A stretch of 64,000 nt of DNA. Source: an uncultured Sphingorhabdus sp. GTDB lineage: Bacteria; Pseudomonadota; Alphaproteobacteria; Sphingomonadales; Sphingomonadaceae. Below the pieces are notes generated by a model that saw only the letters and a program-made list of their open reading frames with translations, was not told the DNA's origin and did no database searches. The stretch lies in NCBI GenBank assembly GCA_947501885.1, contig CANMXN010000001.1, positions 1,798,001 through 1,862,000 of the forward strand, given 5' to 3'. Position 1 is the stretch's first letter. Each line of letters begins with the position of its first letter. Both the position numbers and the translations under genes were made by a program. This document shows, one piece after another, positions 33,501-38,745 of the stretch.

Positions 33501-35449
33501 TTACCATTACAGATAACGAAACAAGTGAGACGGTTCGCACACTTTTACAAGGTATTCTGGCCTGTGGAGGATCGCAAGCTGGCGGTCAAGGTGATTGCGG
33601 TAGTGCCGCTCTTGGTGCTTCATCTGCAGCGGTAATCAATGCCCTTATTGCCAGTGCATCAGGGAATAATAGTTTTACAGCAAGCGTTCTAGAAACTCAG
33701 ACTGGTGACGGTCGTATCGGTAACAGCTTAACGCTTGAAGAACAGCAAGCACGCGTCAATCTGGTCTCTACGATACTCACAGGTATCGCCAGTGTTGCCG
33801 GTCTTGATGTGGCCAGCGCTACAACAGCAGCGCGGATTGAAACCGAAAATAACAGTGTCCGAGATGAGGACGGGAATATAATTTTTGGTGACCCAACAGG
33901 AGATTCGAAAGATTTCCATAAAAATAACCTTAATGTTCTGGCTGGGTTCGAGCGTACCGATCCAGCTGATTATCGTCAGTTCATTGCTGGTTTTGGTGGC
34001 AATACGGATGATGCTAAGTTCAAGGCAGCCTTGTTCCTTGCTTATTCTAGTGACGAGTTTCTCAATGCTAATGGCGGGCAGAAAGCAGTAATATCTGCTG
34101 TAAATCAGAGTTTTAGCCAGTTACTTAACATAGTAAACCCTGATAGGCAGGCTCATCTTGACCTGCTTTGGGCGGCTGGCAGAGGACGTGGTGACGGCGG
34201 CCCAGATATTCGAACGACTCAATTTGCGTTAGATCAATTGTCTAAAGATACGAACCGGCCATCGGTTGAGCAACTGGATGTTGTCGCCAAGGCTCTGCTT
34301 AGCGGGGATATCTCAAGCTCTGAAGTTTCGGATTTTGTCAATTTCTATGGCGGCGCTGATGAATTTGCTAATACAGGCCAGAATCCCCTTGCACTGGCTT
34401 CTACCTTTAATGAAACCAAACAGCTTCTGGAGACGGAGGGCTATCAGGCATTTTCAACATTACCTTCCTCATCACTCAGTAAATATTATAGAGGTGAACA
34501 AGTATCTCCCGACGAAGAGAAGCAGATTGCGCTGGCAATATCTTATATTGATTACAGATCACGTATCAACCGTGATTTAACACCGCAGGAGCTGGAGGAT
34601 GCCCAACGCTGGGTAGATGTTGTAAATGAGTTGCGTGCTGGCAATGTGCTGAACGGCAATGCGGGCTCTGGTGCAGCAAATAGTCTTATCGATGCGGCCA
34701 ACTTCGTAATATATATTGCGGATGGCATAACATTGGGCCTGTCTGGCAATGCGCCAACGTCTAACGGTGAATATATACCGCGCTTGAACCCCTGCACAGG
34801 CAGCAATGATACACCTGCATGCCGTGCGCAAGCTGATATTGGTTATGTGGGCGGCAGTGCGGCGCAGTTGTTCATTCCAGCTGGTTGGACAGGGCGTCTA
34901 GCTGGCTTGCGCAAAACAGCAGGCCTTACCGATGAGGCCGCCGCCGTCATCAATGCATCAGATGATGCGGCAAGGGCGAATAGAGCAGCTCTCGATGCTC
35001 TGGCACCTGCTCCTACTCCAGGACAGTTAGGCGCAAATCAGATCATAATCCGTGCACCTGGTACAGAGGTTAGTGGTTCCGCACTTGAACAATTGGCCGC
35101 AAGAGGTGTAAAGATATCACCCGAAAATGTTATTGCAACAGGCCGAGACTCTACTGGGCGTATTGTTTGGTTAGAGGTCGGAACTGCTACTGGGCCAAGA
35201 CCAGCTGGGTTAGCGCACATAACTGATCGACATGCTAGTGAATTTGCAACTATTGGAGTAAGCGAAGCCCAGATACCTGCATTTTTATTAAATGCTGTTA
35301 AAAACGGAAGAATAGTTGGATATCAAGGAAGAGATAAAGGTCGAGCGATTTATGAGGTTGTACACAATGGCGTTAGGCAGAGAGTTGCTATAACTGTTGG
35401 AGATAATGGATTCATTGTGGGTGCAAATCCTGCGGGAAGGTTACAATGA
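15581..35449 (+). CDS. giant TpsA/CdiA-like filamentous haemagglutinin with C-terminal toxin
   Basis: The 6,622-residue exoprotein starts at the ATG at 15581 (GGAG 9 nt upstream). In order: signal peptide (cleavage after about 22); TPS secretion domain, about 40-170, with ANPNL (about 96) and ITCDGCGFIN (about 144); a very long beta-helix of degenerate N/D/S/I-rich repeats to about 4170; a Cys-containing non-repeat part about 4170-4390; an N/T/D-rich linker; a CdiA-type conserved module about 4690-4880 (RLGDGFFETQFISQQV, GVALTSEQVAQLTTSIVYYV); FHA-2-like repeats to about 5670; a pre-toxin part ending at an ENN motif (about 6089, the position of VENN in CdiA); and a variable C-terminus. The last 130 residues (AGLAHITDRHASEF ... 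AITVGDNGFIVGANP) are probably the toxin; I cannot name its family. It is delivered at the cell surface into neighbours. Confidence 0.92.
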   Translation: MKLLQTTTALAIIFSLSAELNAQSTGASSRPPVQSADSNTNLDVASNGTPIVNIATPDKNGTSFNRFNRFNVNREGLIINNSKEIGQSVLGGFILANPNLRDSSNANLILAEVVSSNRSDLFGPIEIFGPQANFILANEAGITCDGCGFINISRVALSTGKITFGTDGSFSGFDTSQGSVRVEGDGLLAGNVDFFDIITSSAEINANLFARDLSIIGGNGQYDFASGTITETSNYTPRIVIDSSQLGGMFANRIRLVGTGNGVGINLTGAVSSLEGTLEITSGGDISLSSAISAGNLNIESASGDINIAERLFGSGNVTIDAGGNISNEGDFIAASGDINITSGSNINLNSDGVFAGLSTNGVLDQTSNLTIDASGDINLSATQIAATEQTIVSGNIVSISEGSQVSSADLSLFAVENLNALGTIQSQNNLQLSSDSIDIAGSAIANTNLELVGNNIIISGDAIGLTSIDISASEEIIVDADGSIQTNQVLNLNAGNINNSGRILGVDTLDIAATGVLNNDGSLLTGGDINLITDGNIDSSGIISANGNVSILTDADISIKGLLAATNELSLDAGNIDVDGQISTSGVLNVSSNNISISEDTVIVSDRDLELVAGNNLSSNGTISTSGQANIIAGENAQIAGQVLAGEDIAISAVNIDVIGSIITNDELSISASEAVDISGTLSADNTLSIAADLVNLTQNGRLVSNNDIGILALDNIINSAAISGQNISLDGRNISNDGIILATSALSVNASEMIAQTGVIESSDILSLSADNIILDGRNIGVGGLDINAVEISLSEQNDIQSGARLSLTSSEDLNLLGNIISVDIAEISTSGSLIQQANIGLGSDGFFGVTTTFENIGDISAVGSLKIFANTLNIGANISANRNIDLIALENIISIEGAISTSQVINIDASDIINVSGSLVSSDRIALLTNKLQISGSINAGMGIDTSLIRELSISERASLLSGDILSLNLNHIENAGLILGSSGIDISAVSDFINIGQIISDQDLTIVTQGSFSNLGLLQSAVNLSIDSNDNQLLDGSIIATNDARFNASELNIVGNIITDGQLILSGKDIAVASGAIAFSGTTLLLDAVGDISNVGLLSSNGDVRLVALGDIIQSGNLESVSSIVASGQSIDLSGTTIALGDISLGAAGNINVTDNLSSQGSASLNALNIIIGADGQLGAEGFTSLRASGFIDIDGVISSAQPLSIISDRLQSGIASIIASDNNIDIIANSVTHLGALQSQANINIDTAILDVTGVISSAATIILDTDAFTLDGSLASNAGIIGRFDSVIINGNLSSQGAITLDIISDIQINALSNISSDNALSITADSAHIDGVLSSSDLLSIDIANALDIDGDISAASNINLSASTLSSNAIFLSNAIITIDTIEDTRLAGRILAGEDIIIRSALADISADLTANQNILVDAAAINIVGNISASGILGSDNVLLGGNITLASTQGVIIDGNIVSNDSLSLSAAGTINIRSNVEAGGLLGLEADHLIIDGLLRGGSNTTLALLGDVTLNGSLEAIGDLSFTANALQSATTSQLLTNGSLDIDLAGDAILSGLISADSIALDTPALVQNIGTIFSANDLTLTAQAIANNAVLVGLLDVNFDAQSIISGSDSDIRSGANLAINAVEQLNISGSIASVGDTHLSSLASLNQNANITSGGTTSLTASGVLVQNADILSTGALDVTGASIIGIGNLTSNAQISLNTLDADIDYQGNASALGDINFLSAGRLILSGAVNSNGLLNLSAADVFVNGALVGIGGVTINDRVQLAVGALGEVRSGAGLSLDLTSLNNAGLITANRALNINSTLNIINDGIIVSSDTLSLSANNITNNATVQSNATLLLDAISDISNAGLLSSNGDMRLVALGDIIQSGNIESVKSLSINATSDVIVDAGAQLVAEEGLTISADNIINSGLLLSQDMLVLTTNQNIDNIGDIQSVGVQSINANSIETEGAIVSLSTVIVNSASSLNIGGELSAADSITINAQNIDVAATGMVLSGAAINIEVDQSATNFGIINGSDISIMASNFNNVNELAATTDINLIVTDLFDNSGVLEANGQLDIDTNKLLLTGTVLGLNGLEINAQDISAIAGSRILSGANTSIFAANNSQFLSEVIANDLLSITVGNDLTIEGILSANNDITLTANREIRLDADTRSTAEINLTANSLRIGGNLTANSNVNIESLLGGIIFTGEVNTLGAINIISVDQFDHNGIINAETNISILSNSVNIDGSLLGLSNLSIVSNDNIVSGANSSILSNGNITLESKNLDIAGLLQTTDILSITTINNVNIAGEVLASNDLNLLATNATITGNIQSLSNFNVLLSGGLNILNTGQILSGESLSITAQQNIFNAGVIGSNSDLSLRSDERISITGTLQSIDDLSVVGNMIDVLGNISTDSQLSVNTSGNLTISGSVTALGTGHIAAVNLNVDTIITDVPATLFSSEDLEINVVNNINNSGVLGSDANLDLIYNGVLNNSGTLITGNAFTLSTVNNLILGGSVLAGDSITINARDINVNGLLIGDAGLVANGRTITIASTGALRSGIDVAVIASEDLEIAGDILAINNVDIDVQNNINLIGTGSIEAGQNLDIVSRGNILSSTLSNVTANGMINVNSVNATFNGSLISNSSIVLNTLNNIGLFGVSSAGSGFSATFNELSLSNQLVSNGIIDLNGNHINVDGDILSNESITITALESINTLTDSLISAEGNLTFSALGQTLSGRLESNTDITVLASNTINIDGEILSVQNLSIISEDLDVIGDITGLGSVDINANDTIISGSIRSAGILNLDVDSLSLSGLLSASNVLDIQTGTIDAILGSLILSDDNIIINSSENSIFSGLISSDANINIGVVGSILFNSEIESKGAINITSDSVDTTSISSFNTDSSINIVSNNGVSISGELSADGNIDINGLNISLSGIVISNNDITISSLDDIFADNIIGTAGSIELNFNGDFTQNAGLISAGQSLILSGGGTAGVNGIFEANGTIDIEANTVIINDVVRTASGLNILSDNTSLNGSILADNAILTANLGNITVGNLGRINTVKEASLIAQSNIIVDGVISTGLSDNISGDGVILNAITGSVSIGNAARVATLGNVVLNAGVSFTNFATGKDIDQNNLGIEALGNVDVNVSDGIITTGQILSDNNISLVAADSIEVIGEVNASNNINLNAGLGNIEIVNNAALRSQNGNVTIATDNVFENKGTIATASGLSINAVTSLINDSTIFTANGDLSLSANTLQLSGFIFSTGLSGALLLNSDNIDITGIVASDNALVINNLAGQLNVAQGGVLQSNSSLDLDLASINIIGTLRTIGDASINFGLGTFASDGIVEADGLLSLNTTGQLSLLSNITATSDIEINAASLLQDGVILSNGGRLSINTNNDSFINGSITSSGILSIDANSIALNSDSQLISSNIINIISDDEIVSSGTVRSIGNINFLASNDITIDNILASNNNVGLTASNGDISVGGPINSGGSIDIVGNNVVINNSIIANDNIIIASHTNDIVIDGDIDAGVDGNGILSLTANNGNILVASGNEIFGQDAVSINANSITVDGSILSPTDVDLISSSSDIEISGVIIGQGSVSLAAISGNAQNVLLNGRIDGGDIDIVTDDFTVGGAGIIRIKGTTNLKISNAATINGVIVGDTDIIFNGNIAQNSNLNIGSTGTLQSLNSSIILNNISGLQVDGIISANNNISIDYADSLNISNDGRVEAIGIDDSGNITGGDIFITHIGASGITDVTINIDGELVGSRDINIVGGVTDIDGFVFANRNLNITSDDFTLDANNIASSLTIGDTGILAAGNNANVNVTGSFNIDTSGIESGYFYADGDVVINALSNNIEGDIFASGSILFTNGNNITGTAAPLYGFNLGGSVQSGQSININTSARDVNIQGGGTLVSDGQVLVTGNAINTSGTVAANNLVEIVSIGNINLGGLIQSGGQVFINAGDSIHIADNSNIETTGDVSVINNIQSIFDIAGNQIDNINITFQAINDIINAGTIFSDGSIVFNSDNANVINQENANITSLDAVLFETDNGDTLNSGTVSASRLFILQSEDFVNSGNFVADGSLFLSAPNISNSGLIAAGIDLTLNAVGEVDNIGTIFAGGDLNIIAGTNIHNDEGLILSAFGNIDLTAPELLNESARIEALAGGITINSENIINRIKTLVIDRGADATEAGFVLINPNTGLPGSTIVQFDDRDCDNLNGGVMCSGGNPITSFTVQTAFLSTFSGSAFSPGVYKFRDATVNGDIIRENSGAAEIIATDNIVINGGNNGFVVNSNSSILAGNNISITTGTLNNIADVVTFTRSVFPNNFVTICRQGDGNGGCSEPDPVTVEYAIEKGITRRCGGNIEANCIISGSVIPVTETVMEGLPTLIQAAGTVSITANQLGNGVIVDNNIVMGSGDTSPNTNLSSASTIGNRPSFIEQPDNDADATVNNIGLNNVGPVSTAIAIDISIDNTIDNNIINQSTAIGNGAETVTGNTITTAIGGETVAINIQGADDISNFVVNVPNTVEATVNDLTSNSINNVEINTNINIVDMVDSQNNDDVIIVVDTVETTADIDNSRKSIDQTSVSNQVSIAGLPINNSQAIDTNMITDTVNSEVTANAINIVGGFNGVDIDTVQSQTINSITNADTEVTELSIGEALDVQNNLDIPDAILAGDPSTSSELIDSAELALLADGFNGIAINNIISSDGEAGAFILNFLDGFDLITQDNGFGFANGNGLFTFNDRPNADFLFSTNPGLSDIGALFDSDFFFEQLNIDRDTFFIRLGDGFFETQFISQQVQEATNQALLPQFGSSLEQAESLFQAGIDQQEALGLELGVALTSEQVAQLTTSIVYYVTARVADRNVLVPVLYLSNSDQKQLENGSLIAGNNVIARIAGDINNQGIISGDNILSITAGNDVVNAEGGVIRGGTVIASAAHDIINRGASSIEGNDILLSAGRDISIIPISEQVVTSSSKSIGKRGFDNRRSEKVTVIGGSVIADNNLVINAGRDIDIVSSTVGASGDTVIEAGRNIVVTGESNTASASREFNKDRKRLFGTRRNNGETSNSSSNFVGSTVAVEGNLSVSAGDNILIKGSEIAAVGNLGIEADGDINIEAGQSTSNSNVRTHIRNIKTRTARSSLINETSNISAGGNLVVVSSSDINIVGSNLAAGNIASVDATNIDITGVIDVATENSEIRVKKSGFLSSKRTTTTTNIVDETAIISSIEGDQLFVNADRDISIIGSNAVATNDINISAGGSINIGALTTTDITDQTIKVKRSGLSFSGGALFAGVSKNENTSENSALTNIGSLIGSAQGDVRINANDILNVAGSQIIAPGSVDLIGRNVDIVNVTDVTTGRIESKSSSFGVTARINSPILSGVQAITNTARIAATTDSDRTRAVAGLAGGLAAINTFDAVGKVGKLSNLIKDPLQSVSVSVSVGFSKSRNETNTVDETVVGSSVTGGDVNIISTGDGTDGAINIKGSRVEAGRDLILAAQGPITIASAQEIDTLISENSSSGISVGVTIGAGLLTPNASVNFGKGNSAGKEVTNIESILSAGNIATISTPNDLTLQGAIIEADSVAIDVGALTIRSEQDTADFRSRQRSIGLSASLNLGKDAVKANPATNTKGRDATSTSGTAGFNFGSSKEDGRFASVAEQSGIIAGEGGFDIKVRGATELEAAIIASSAAAQRNRLETGTLTSKDLVNVEEFSASSTNLSASLSGIGAKKGAEKPSVGSDENGQVDATNSGKGVALPGLATALGTITAGAPQALGASGDQKGTSSSAIANGTILITSGDAASQEVADSISRDTEAANGGALTQEFDEARRAEIQEGFAVTKELIAQTSIFFANRATEEKEAKEKADAVEEELERLKVERSNYPIDSEEYQILSTQISPLQQIYDEPARLNGLYGSGSPARIIATALTGAAGGNAAGGLGDLVRASAANVLQSLAVSEIKDIADSLRTRQDNDDGTVTITDNETSETVRTLLQGILACGGSQAGGQGDCGSAALGASSAAVINALIASASGNNSFTASVLETQTGDGRIGNSLTLEEQQARVNLVSTILTGIASVAGLDVASATTAARIETENNSVRDEDGNIIFGDPTGDSKDFHKNNLNVLAGFERTDPADYRQFIAGFGGNTDDAKFKAALFLAYSSDEFLNANGGQKAVISAVNQSFSQLLNIVNPDRQAHLDLLWAAGRGRGDGGPDIRTTQFALDQLSKDTNRPSVEQLDVVAKALLSGDISSSEVSDFVNFYGGADEFANTGQNPLALASTFNETKQLLETEGYQAFSTLPSSSLSKYYRGEQVSPDEEKQIALAISYIDYRSRINRDLTPQELEDAQRWVDVVNELRAGNVLNGNAGSGAANSLIDAANFVIYIADGITLGLSGNAPTSNGEYIPRLNPCTGSNDTPACRAQADIGYVGGSAAQLFIPAGWTGRLAGLRKTAGLTDEAAAVINASDDAARANRAALDALAPAPTPGQLGANQIIIRAPGTEVSGSALEQLAARGVKISPENVIATGRDSTGRIVWLEVGTATGPRPAGLAHITDRHASEFATIGVSEAQIPAFLLNAVKNGRIVGYQGRDKGRAIYEVVHNGVRQRVAITVGDNGFIVGANPAGRLQ
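18839..18954 (+). repeat. long internal direct repeat of tpsA, copy 1
   Basis: These 116 bp encode LLLDAVGDISNVGLLSSNGD and the following 18 residues. They recur with few changes at 21131-21246, exactly 2,292 bp (764 codons) downstream. Recombination between the copies would delete or duplicate 764 residues of the beta-helix in frame. Confidence 0.8.
21131..21246 (+). repeat. long internal direct repeat of tpsA, copy 2
   Basis: This is the second copy of the 116-bp repeat, with near-identical nucleotides including ATTATTATCATCTAATGGTG. Such nucleotide identity stands out against the otherwise degenerate repeats and suggests recent duplication or gene conversion. Confidence 0.8.
27293..27300 (+). 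other. G8 homopolymer tract inside tpsA
   Basis: Eight G residues encode GGG (residues about 3905-3907) in an A+T-rich coding context. Tracts of this kind are classic slipped-strand mispairing sites for phase variation. A gain or loss of one G would end the protein at about 3.9 thousand residues, removing the toxin tip while leaving the TPS domain and stalk. Confidence 0.5.
32219..33140 (+). repeat. shared pre-toxin block, copy 1 (in tpsA)
   Basis: The block encodes NIESILSAGNIATISTP through ELIAQTSIFFANRA. Near-identical DNA recurs at 35931-36455 (last 525 bp), 40745-41664 (whole block) and 44678-44795 (a 118-bp piece). It is clearly richer in G+C than the stalk upstream. It is the homology through which displaced C-terminal cassettes could be recombined onto TpsA. 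Confidence 0.9.
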
Positions 35450-35763
35450 AGAGAATAAAATTTATATATGAATATCAGTGTTGGCCACTTTGGCACATGG
35501 ACTATGAAATAGATGGAGAAATGGGAAACATTGATCCAACAATTCTTCCCATATCTATGCAGTTGATTAACCAGCTGGATGAATGGTCTAAAGCATATGA
35601 TGAAATGTTTGTTTCCAATGAGTCATCTGATAAAGCTTTTAAAAATTTTAAGAGCTTTGAGGCATTTTTGGAGAAAGGCGTTGTGTTAGCGAAAATGCTT
35701 CAGTGCGAACTAGGTAATGAGTTTCAAATAATTGTAGCTTATGATGAAAAGGGTCTTATTTAA
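35446..35763 (+). CDS. cognate immunity protein of the TpsA C-terminal toxin
   Basis: The 105-residue protein has an ATG overlapping the tpsA stop (ATGA), the usual toxin-immunity coupling. The sequence pattern YEYQCWPLWHMDYEIDGEMG-NIDPTILPISMQLINQLDEW is reminiscent of small cytosolic immunity proteins of polymorphic toxin systems (a Trp-rich start, then NIDP and a helix). The immunity family is not certain. Position is the main evidence: every other toxin domain in this array is also followed by a small acidic gene. It would act in the cytosol by binding the toxin domain. Confidence 0.7.
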   Translation: MKRIKFIYEYQCWPLWHMDYEIDGEMGNIDPTILPISMQLINQLDEWSKAYDEMFVSNESSDKAFKNFKSFEAFLEKGVVLAKMLQCELGNEFQIIVAYDEKGLI

Positions 35764-35787
35764 ACCAATAATTTGAGTTTAATATAG

Positions 35788-35930
35788 CATCACCATCAGG
35801 ATTCTGGCAGAATGCAATTGGTTAAGAGAGACACTCATGGACGAACTGCTAGTGAAAAACGTCAAATAAGCCAAGACGGGGCCGTTGTTGCCGTTCCCAA
35901 AGCGGTTCATAAAGAAAGCCGTACTTATAA
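35788..35930 (+). pseudogene. ghost of an HNH/SHH-type toxin C-terminus
   Basis: In the frame of the preceding immunity gene, after a TAG (35785), the translation reads HHHQDSGRMQLVKRDTHGRT, then GAVVAVPKAVHKESRTYKGG. The HH..xxGxMQLVxxxxH arrangement is that of HNH/ENDO-VII-like nuclease ends in polymorphic toxins, where W usually precedes the histidines; the TAG may be a mutated TGG. The relic joins the next shared block out of frame at 35931. No start and no upstream part survive. It is evidence that another toxin type once occupied this slot. Confidence 0.5.
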
Positions 35931-38467
35931 AGGCGGCGATTATCGCATCAAGCGCGGCGGCGCAGCGCAACCGCCTAGAAACGGGCACGCTAACGTCCAA
36001 GGACCTGGTCAATGTCGAAGAATTTAGCGCATCATCTACCAATTTATCGGCGAGCCTATCGGGCATAGGCGCCAAAAAAGGCAATGAAAAACCACCCGTA
36101 GGCAGCGATGAAAATGGACAGGTTGATGCCACCAATAGCGGTAAGGGTGTGGCGCTTCCTGGTCTTGCAACGGCGCTTGGCACCATTACCGCAGGCGCAC
36201 CGCAAGCCTTAGGGGCGAGCGGTGATCAAAAAGGCACCAGCAGTTCGGCGATTGCCAATGGCACCATCCTTATCACATCGGGTGATGCGGCATCGCAAGA
36301 GGTCGCCGATAGCATAAGCCGCGATACAGAGGCTGCTAATGGCGGGGCCTTGACCCAAGAATTTGATGAAGCGCGGCGGGCTGAGATCCAAGAGGGCTTT
36401 GCCGTTACCAAAGAGCTGATTGCGCAAACTAGCATCTTCTTTGCCAATCGTGCAAAAAAGCAAGAAGTGCTTGAGAAGCGCTCTAAGTCTGAAGTGGTTA
36501 CCGATGAAGATGGTAATCCCATATATCAATATACGGATGTTGATGGTCAGACTATCTCTGTCATTGATCCTGATGCTATACCCGAAGGTGTCGAGGCTGT
36601 TTTAACGCCTTTGAGTGATGCGCAGAGACAAGCTTTAGAAGACCAAGCGGATGAGTTAGACAAAAACTTTGGTGCAGGCAGCCCCGCGCGTATTATCGCT
36701 ACCGCCATCAATGGCGCGGCGGGCGGCAATGCAGCGGGCGGACTAGGCGATCTTGTCCGTGCTAGCGCGGCCAATGTATTGCAAAGCCTAGCCACCACTA
36801 GAGCAAAGCATATTGCAGACTCCATTAAAGGCAGTGATGCAAATAGCGAGACGGTTCGTGCTGCTTTACAAGGGTTAGTTGGCTGCGCAGGCAGTGCAGC
36901 GGGCGGCGGTGATTGCGGCAGTGCCGCTGCGGGGGCCGCTGCCAGCGTTGTATTGGCAAACCTATTATTTGAGAAAGAACGACCTGTTGATAAAGATGGT
37001 GATGGTGTTATTGATGGCCGTGACTTAGCCAAGCAACAAGCCATTACAAATATTGTAAGTACATTGGTTGGTGCCATTGCCAGTCAAGCAGGCCTTGATG
37101 CTTCATCTGCGATTACAGCAGCTCAGATTGAAATTGAAAATAATGGGATATGTGATTCCAGTAAGATAGATTGTCAAACAACTGTTGCAGAGATTCTGTC
37201 GAGAAATGGAAAAACGTTGAGTGAACTGGAAATCGAGGAGCCAGAGCGATTTAAATATTATATTGACAAATTTGGTAGTAAGGAACGGGCAGAAGCATTT
37301 TTATCAGGTCGAAATGAATTGGCTGTGCTGGCAGATAGACTTGTAAATGGTCAACTCAGTCAAGAAGAGCAAAATGCTTATATAGCACTTTTAAAGTCTA
37401 CTGGCGGTGATCTATACACTGCGCAAAATATTGCTGGCCTACGCAAATATTATGATGAAAACCCCTTACACTTACTTGAGCTTGGGTTGGCAAGTCCACA
37501 TGTTCAAGACTTTGCTAATATTCTAACACGTTTGGAAGTTTATAAGGACTTTGTTGACGGTGCAACTGATGGTGTTGTGGATGATGTAGCAGCGGCTTAT
37601 GAGAACACGAAAGAAGTTTTGAGAGACCCAGTTCAAGCGTATGAAAAACTTAAAGAGGTAGTGGTTTATATTGTTAATAACCCAGATGAGGTTGTTGAAG
37701 CATTAGTAGAAGGAGGTGAGCAATATGTAAAAGAGGTGCGTGATGCTTCTATTTTGTTAGAAGCAGCCATTATTGCGGATGAACCAAAATTACAAGAACA
37801 AGCGGCAGAGACATTAGGGCGTCTTGTCGGTACTCCATTAGTAGAAGGCCTATTAACTGCTGGTGCTGGAGCATTTGCTATTAAAATTGGTGGAAAAATA
37901 CTTACCAAAGTAAATAAAGCCATTGGCGGTGAAAATAAAGTTCCCGAAAATAATGGATCATCAAACCCTGACACAAATGGCAATGGAGATACATCTAACG
38001 CAGCCAATGATGCCTTAGATGGCGATGAAGATGTAAAACAATTACCTTCACCTGAAGCAACTGCTGCGGGTAGACGTAACTCACCTGGCGTCGCTTCACA
38101 TGATGGTAGCTTGCCAACCATTCGAGATGGTGATGACTGGATTCGAGGTTCAGAGGGGAATGCAGCAAGAGTCCCGTCACAAATCGCAGAAAAATTAGCA
38201 GGTAAAGAATTTAGAAGTTTTGATCATTTTCGCGAAGAATTTTGGAAAGCAGTTGCAGATGATCCGGTGTTAAGGAGTCAATTCACACCACAAAATAGAC
38301 AACTAATGAGAGATGGATTCGCACCTTTTTCTGCTAGCAATCAACAAGTGGGAGGAAGAGTTAAATTTGAACTTGATCATAACCAACCTATCGTGGATGG
38401 TGGTAATGTTTATGATTTGAATAATATAATCATTCGAACACCATTAAATCATGTAAGAGGAAAGTGA
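35885..38467 (+). CDS. displaced CdiA-CT cassette 1: pyocin/colicin-like HNH nuclease
   Basis: The open frame of 860 codons has only a poor TTG start and no signal peptide or TPS domain. It begins with 525 bp copied from tpsA (shared block), then a variable linker, a second shared block (GSPARIIATAINGAAGGNAAGG), Gly/Ala/Cys segments and IEIENNG (VENN-like). The C-terminus resembles S-type pyocin and colicin DNases: GNAARVPSQIAEKLAGKEF, FDHFREEFWKAVADDP, then the HNH core FELDHNQPIVDGGNVYDLNN and TPLNHVRGK at the very end. Compared with colicin E9 the first core His is Asp and the last zinc His is missing. It is probably not translated where it is; it acts as a donor for TpsA. Confidence 0.75.
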   Translation: MLPFPKRFIKKAVLIKAAIIASSAAAQRNRLETGTLTSKDLVNVEEFSASSTNLSASLSGIGAKKGNEKPPVGSDENGQVDATNSGKGVALPGLATALGTITAGAPQALGASGDQKGTSSSAIANGTILITSGDAASQEVADSISRDTEAANGGALTQEFDEARRAEIQEGFAVTKELIAQTSIFFANRAKKQEVLEKRSKSEVVTDEDGNPIYQYTDVDGQTISVIDPDAIPEGVEAVLTPLSDAQRQALEDQADELDKNFGAGSPARIIATAINGAAGGNAAGGLGDLVRASAANVLQSLATTRAKHIADSIKGSDANSETVRAALQGLVGCAGSAAGGGDCGSAAAGAAASVVLANLLFEKERPVDKDGDGVIDGRDLAKQQAITNIVSTLVGAIASQAGLDASSAITAAQIEIENNGICDSSKIDCQTTVAEILSRNGKTLSELEIEEPERFKYYIDKFGSKERAEAFLSGRNELAVLADRLVNGQLSQEEQNAYIALLKSTGGDLYTAQNIAGLRKYYDENPLHLLELGLASPHVQDFANILTRLEVYKDFVDGATDGVVDDVAAAYENTKEVLRDPVQAYEKLKEVVVYIVNNPDEVVEALVEGGEQYVKEVRDASILLEAAIIADEPKLQEQAAETLGRLVGTPLVEGLLTAGAGAFAIKIGGKILTKVNKAIGGENKVPENNGSSNPDTNGNGDTSNAANDALDGDEDVKQLPSPEATAAGRRNSPGVASHDGSLPTIRDGDDWIRGSEGNAARVPSQIAEKLAGKEFRSFDHFREEFWKAVADDPVLRSQFTPQNRQLMRDGFAPFSASNQQVGGRVKFELDHNQPIVDGGNVYDLNNIIIRTPLNHVRGK
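35931..36455 (+). repeat. shared pre-toxin block, copy 2
   Basis: These 525 bp are almost identical to tpsA 32616-33140, beginning abruptly at AGGCGGCGATTATCGCATCA and ending at the codons for FFANRA. The differences are a handful of substitutions. The upstream junction fuses to the ghost toxin out of frame. Confidence 0.9.
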
Positions 38468-38688
38468 TGGTAGATAAAAAACTTGTGGTTCAATTGATTG
38501 AAGATTTATTATCGTCTAAGAATGAAGATGAACAACTTATTATTTATAATAAAATATCTGATATTGTCTTAGATCCAGAATGGTCTGATTATATTTTTCA
38601 TTCATATGAATATTATGATGAAAATGATAATTTAAATGTAGAGTTGGTTGCCGATAAAATCATAAGTTATAAACCGATTATTTTATAA
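38467..38688 (+). CDS. putative immunity protein for the HNH nuclease cassette
   Basis: The 73-residue acidic protein has an ATG overlapping the toxin stop by 1 nt (TGATG). Its size and charge suit a colicin-DNase-type immunity protein, and WSDYIFHSYEYYDENDN is an acidic aromatic patch reminiscent of the Im7/Im9 Tyr-Tyr site. No confident family match can be claimed. It would bind and block the nuclease domain in the cytosol. The overlap suggests translation coupled to the toxin end when the cassette is fused to tpsA. Confidence 0.6.
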   Translation: MVDKKLVVQLIEDLLSSKNEDEQLIIYNKISDIVLDPEWSDYIFHSYEYYDENDNLNVELVADKIISYKPIIL

Positions 38689-38745
38689 CTATTGATAAAG
38701 AACAAAAGGCATTATTTATTAATAGATTTAGATAATTTTTAAGGT

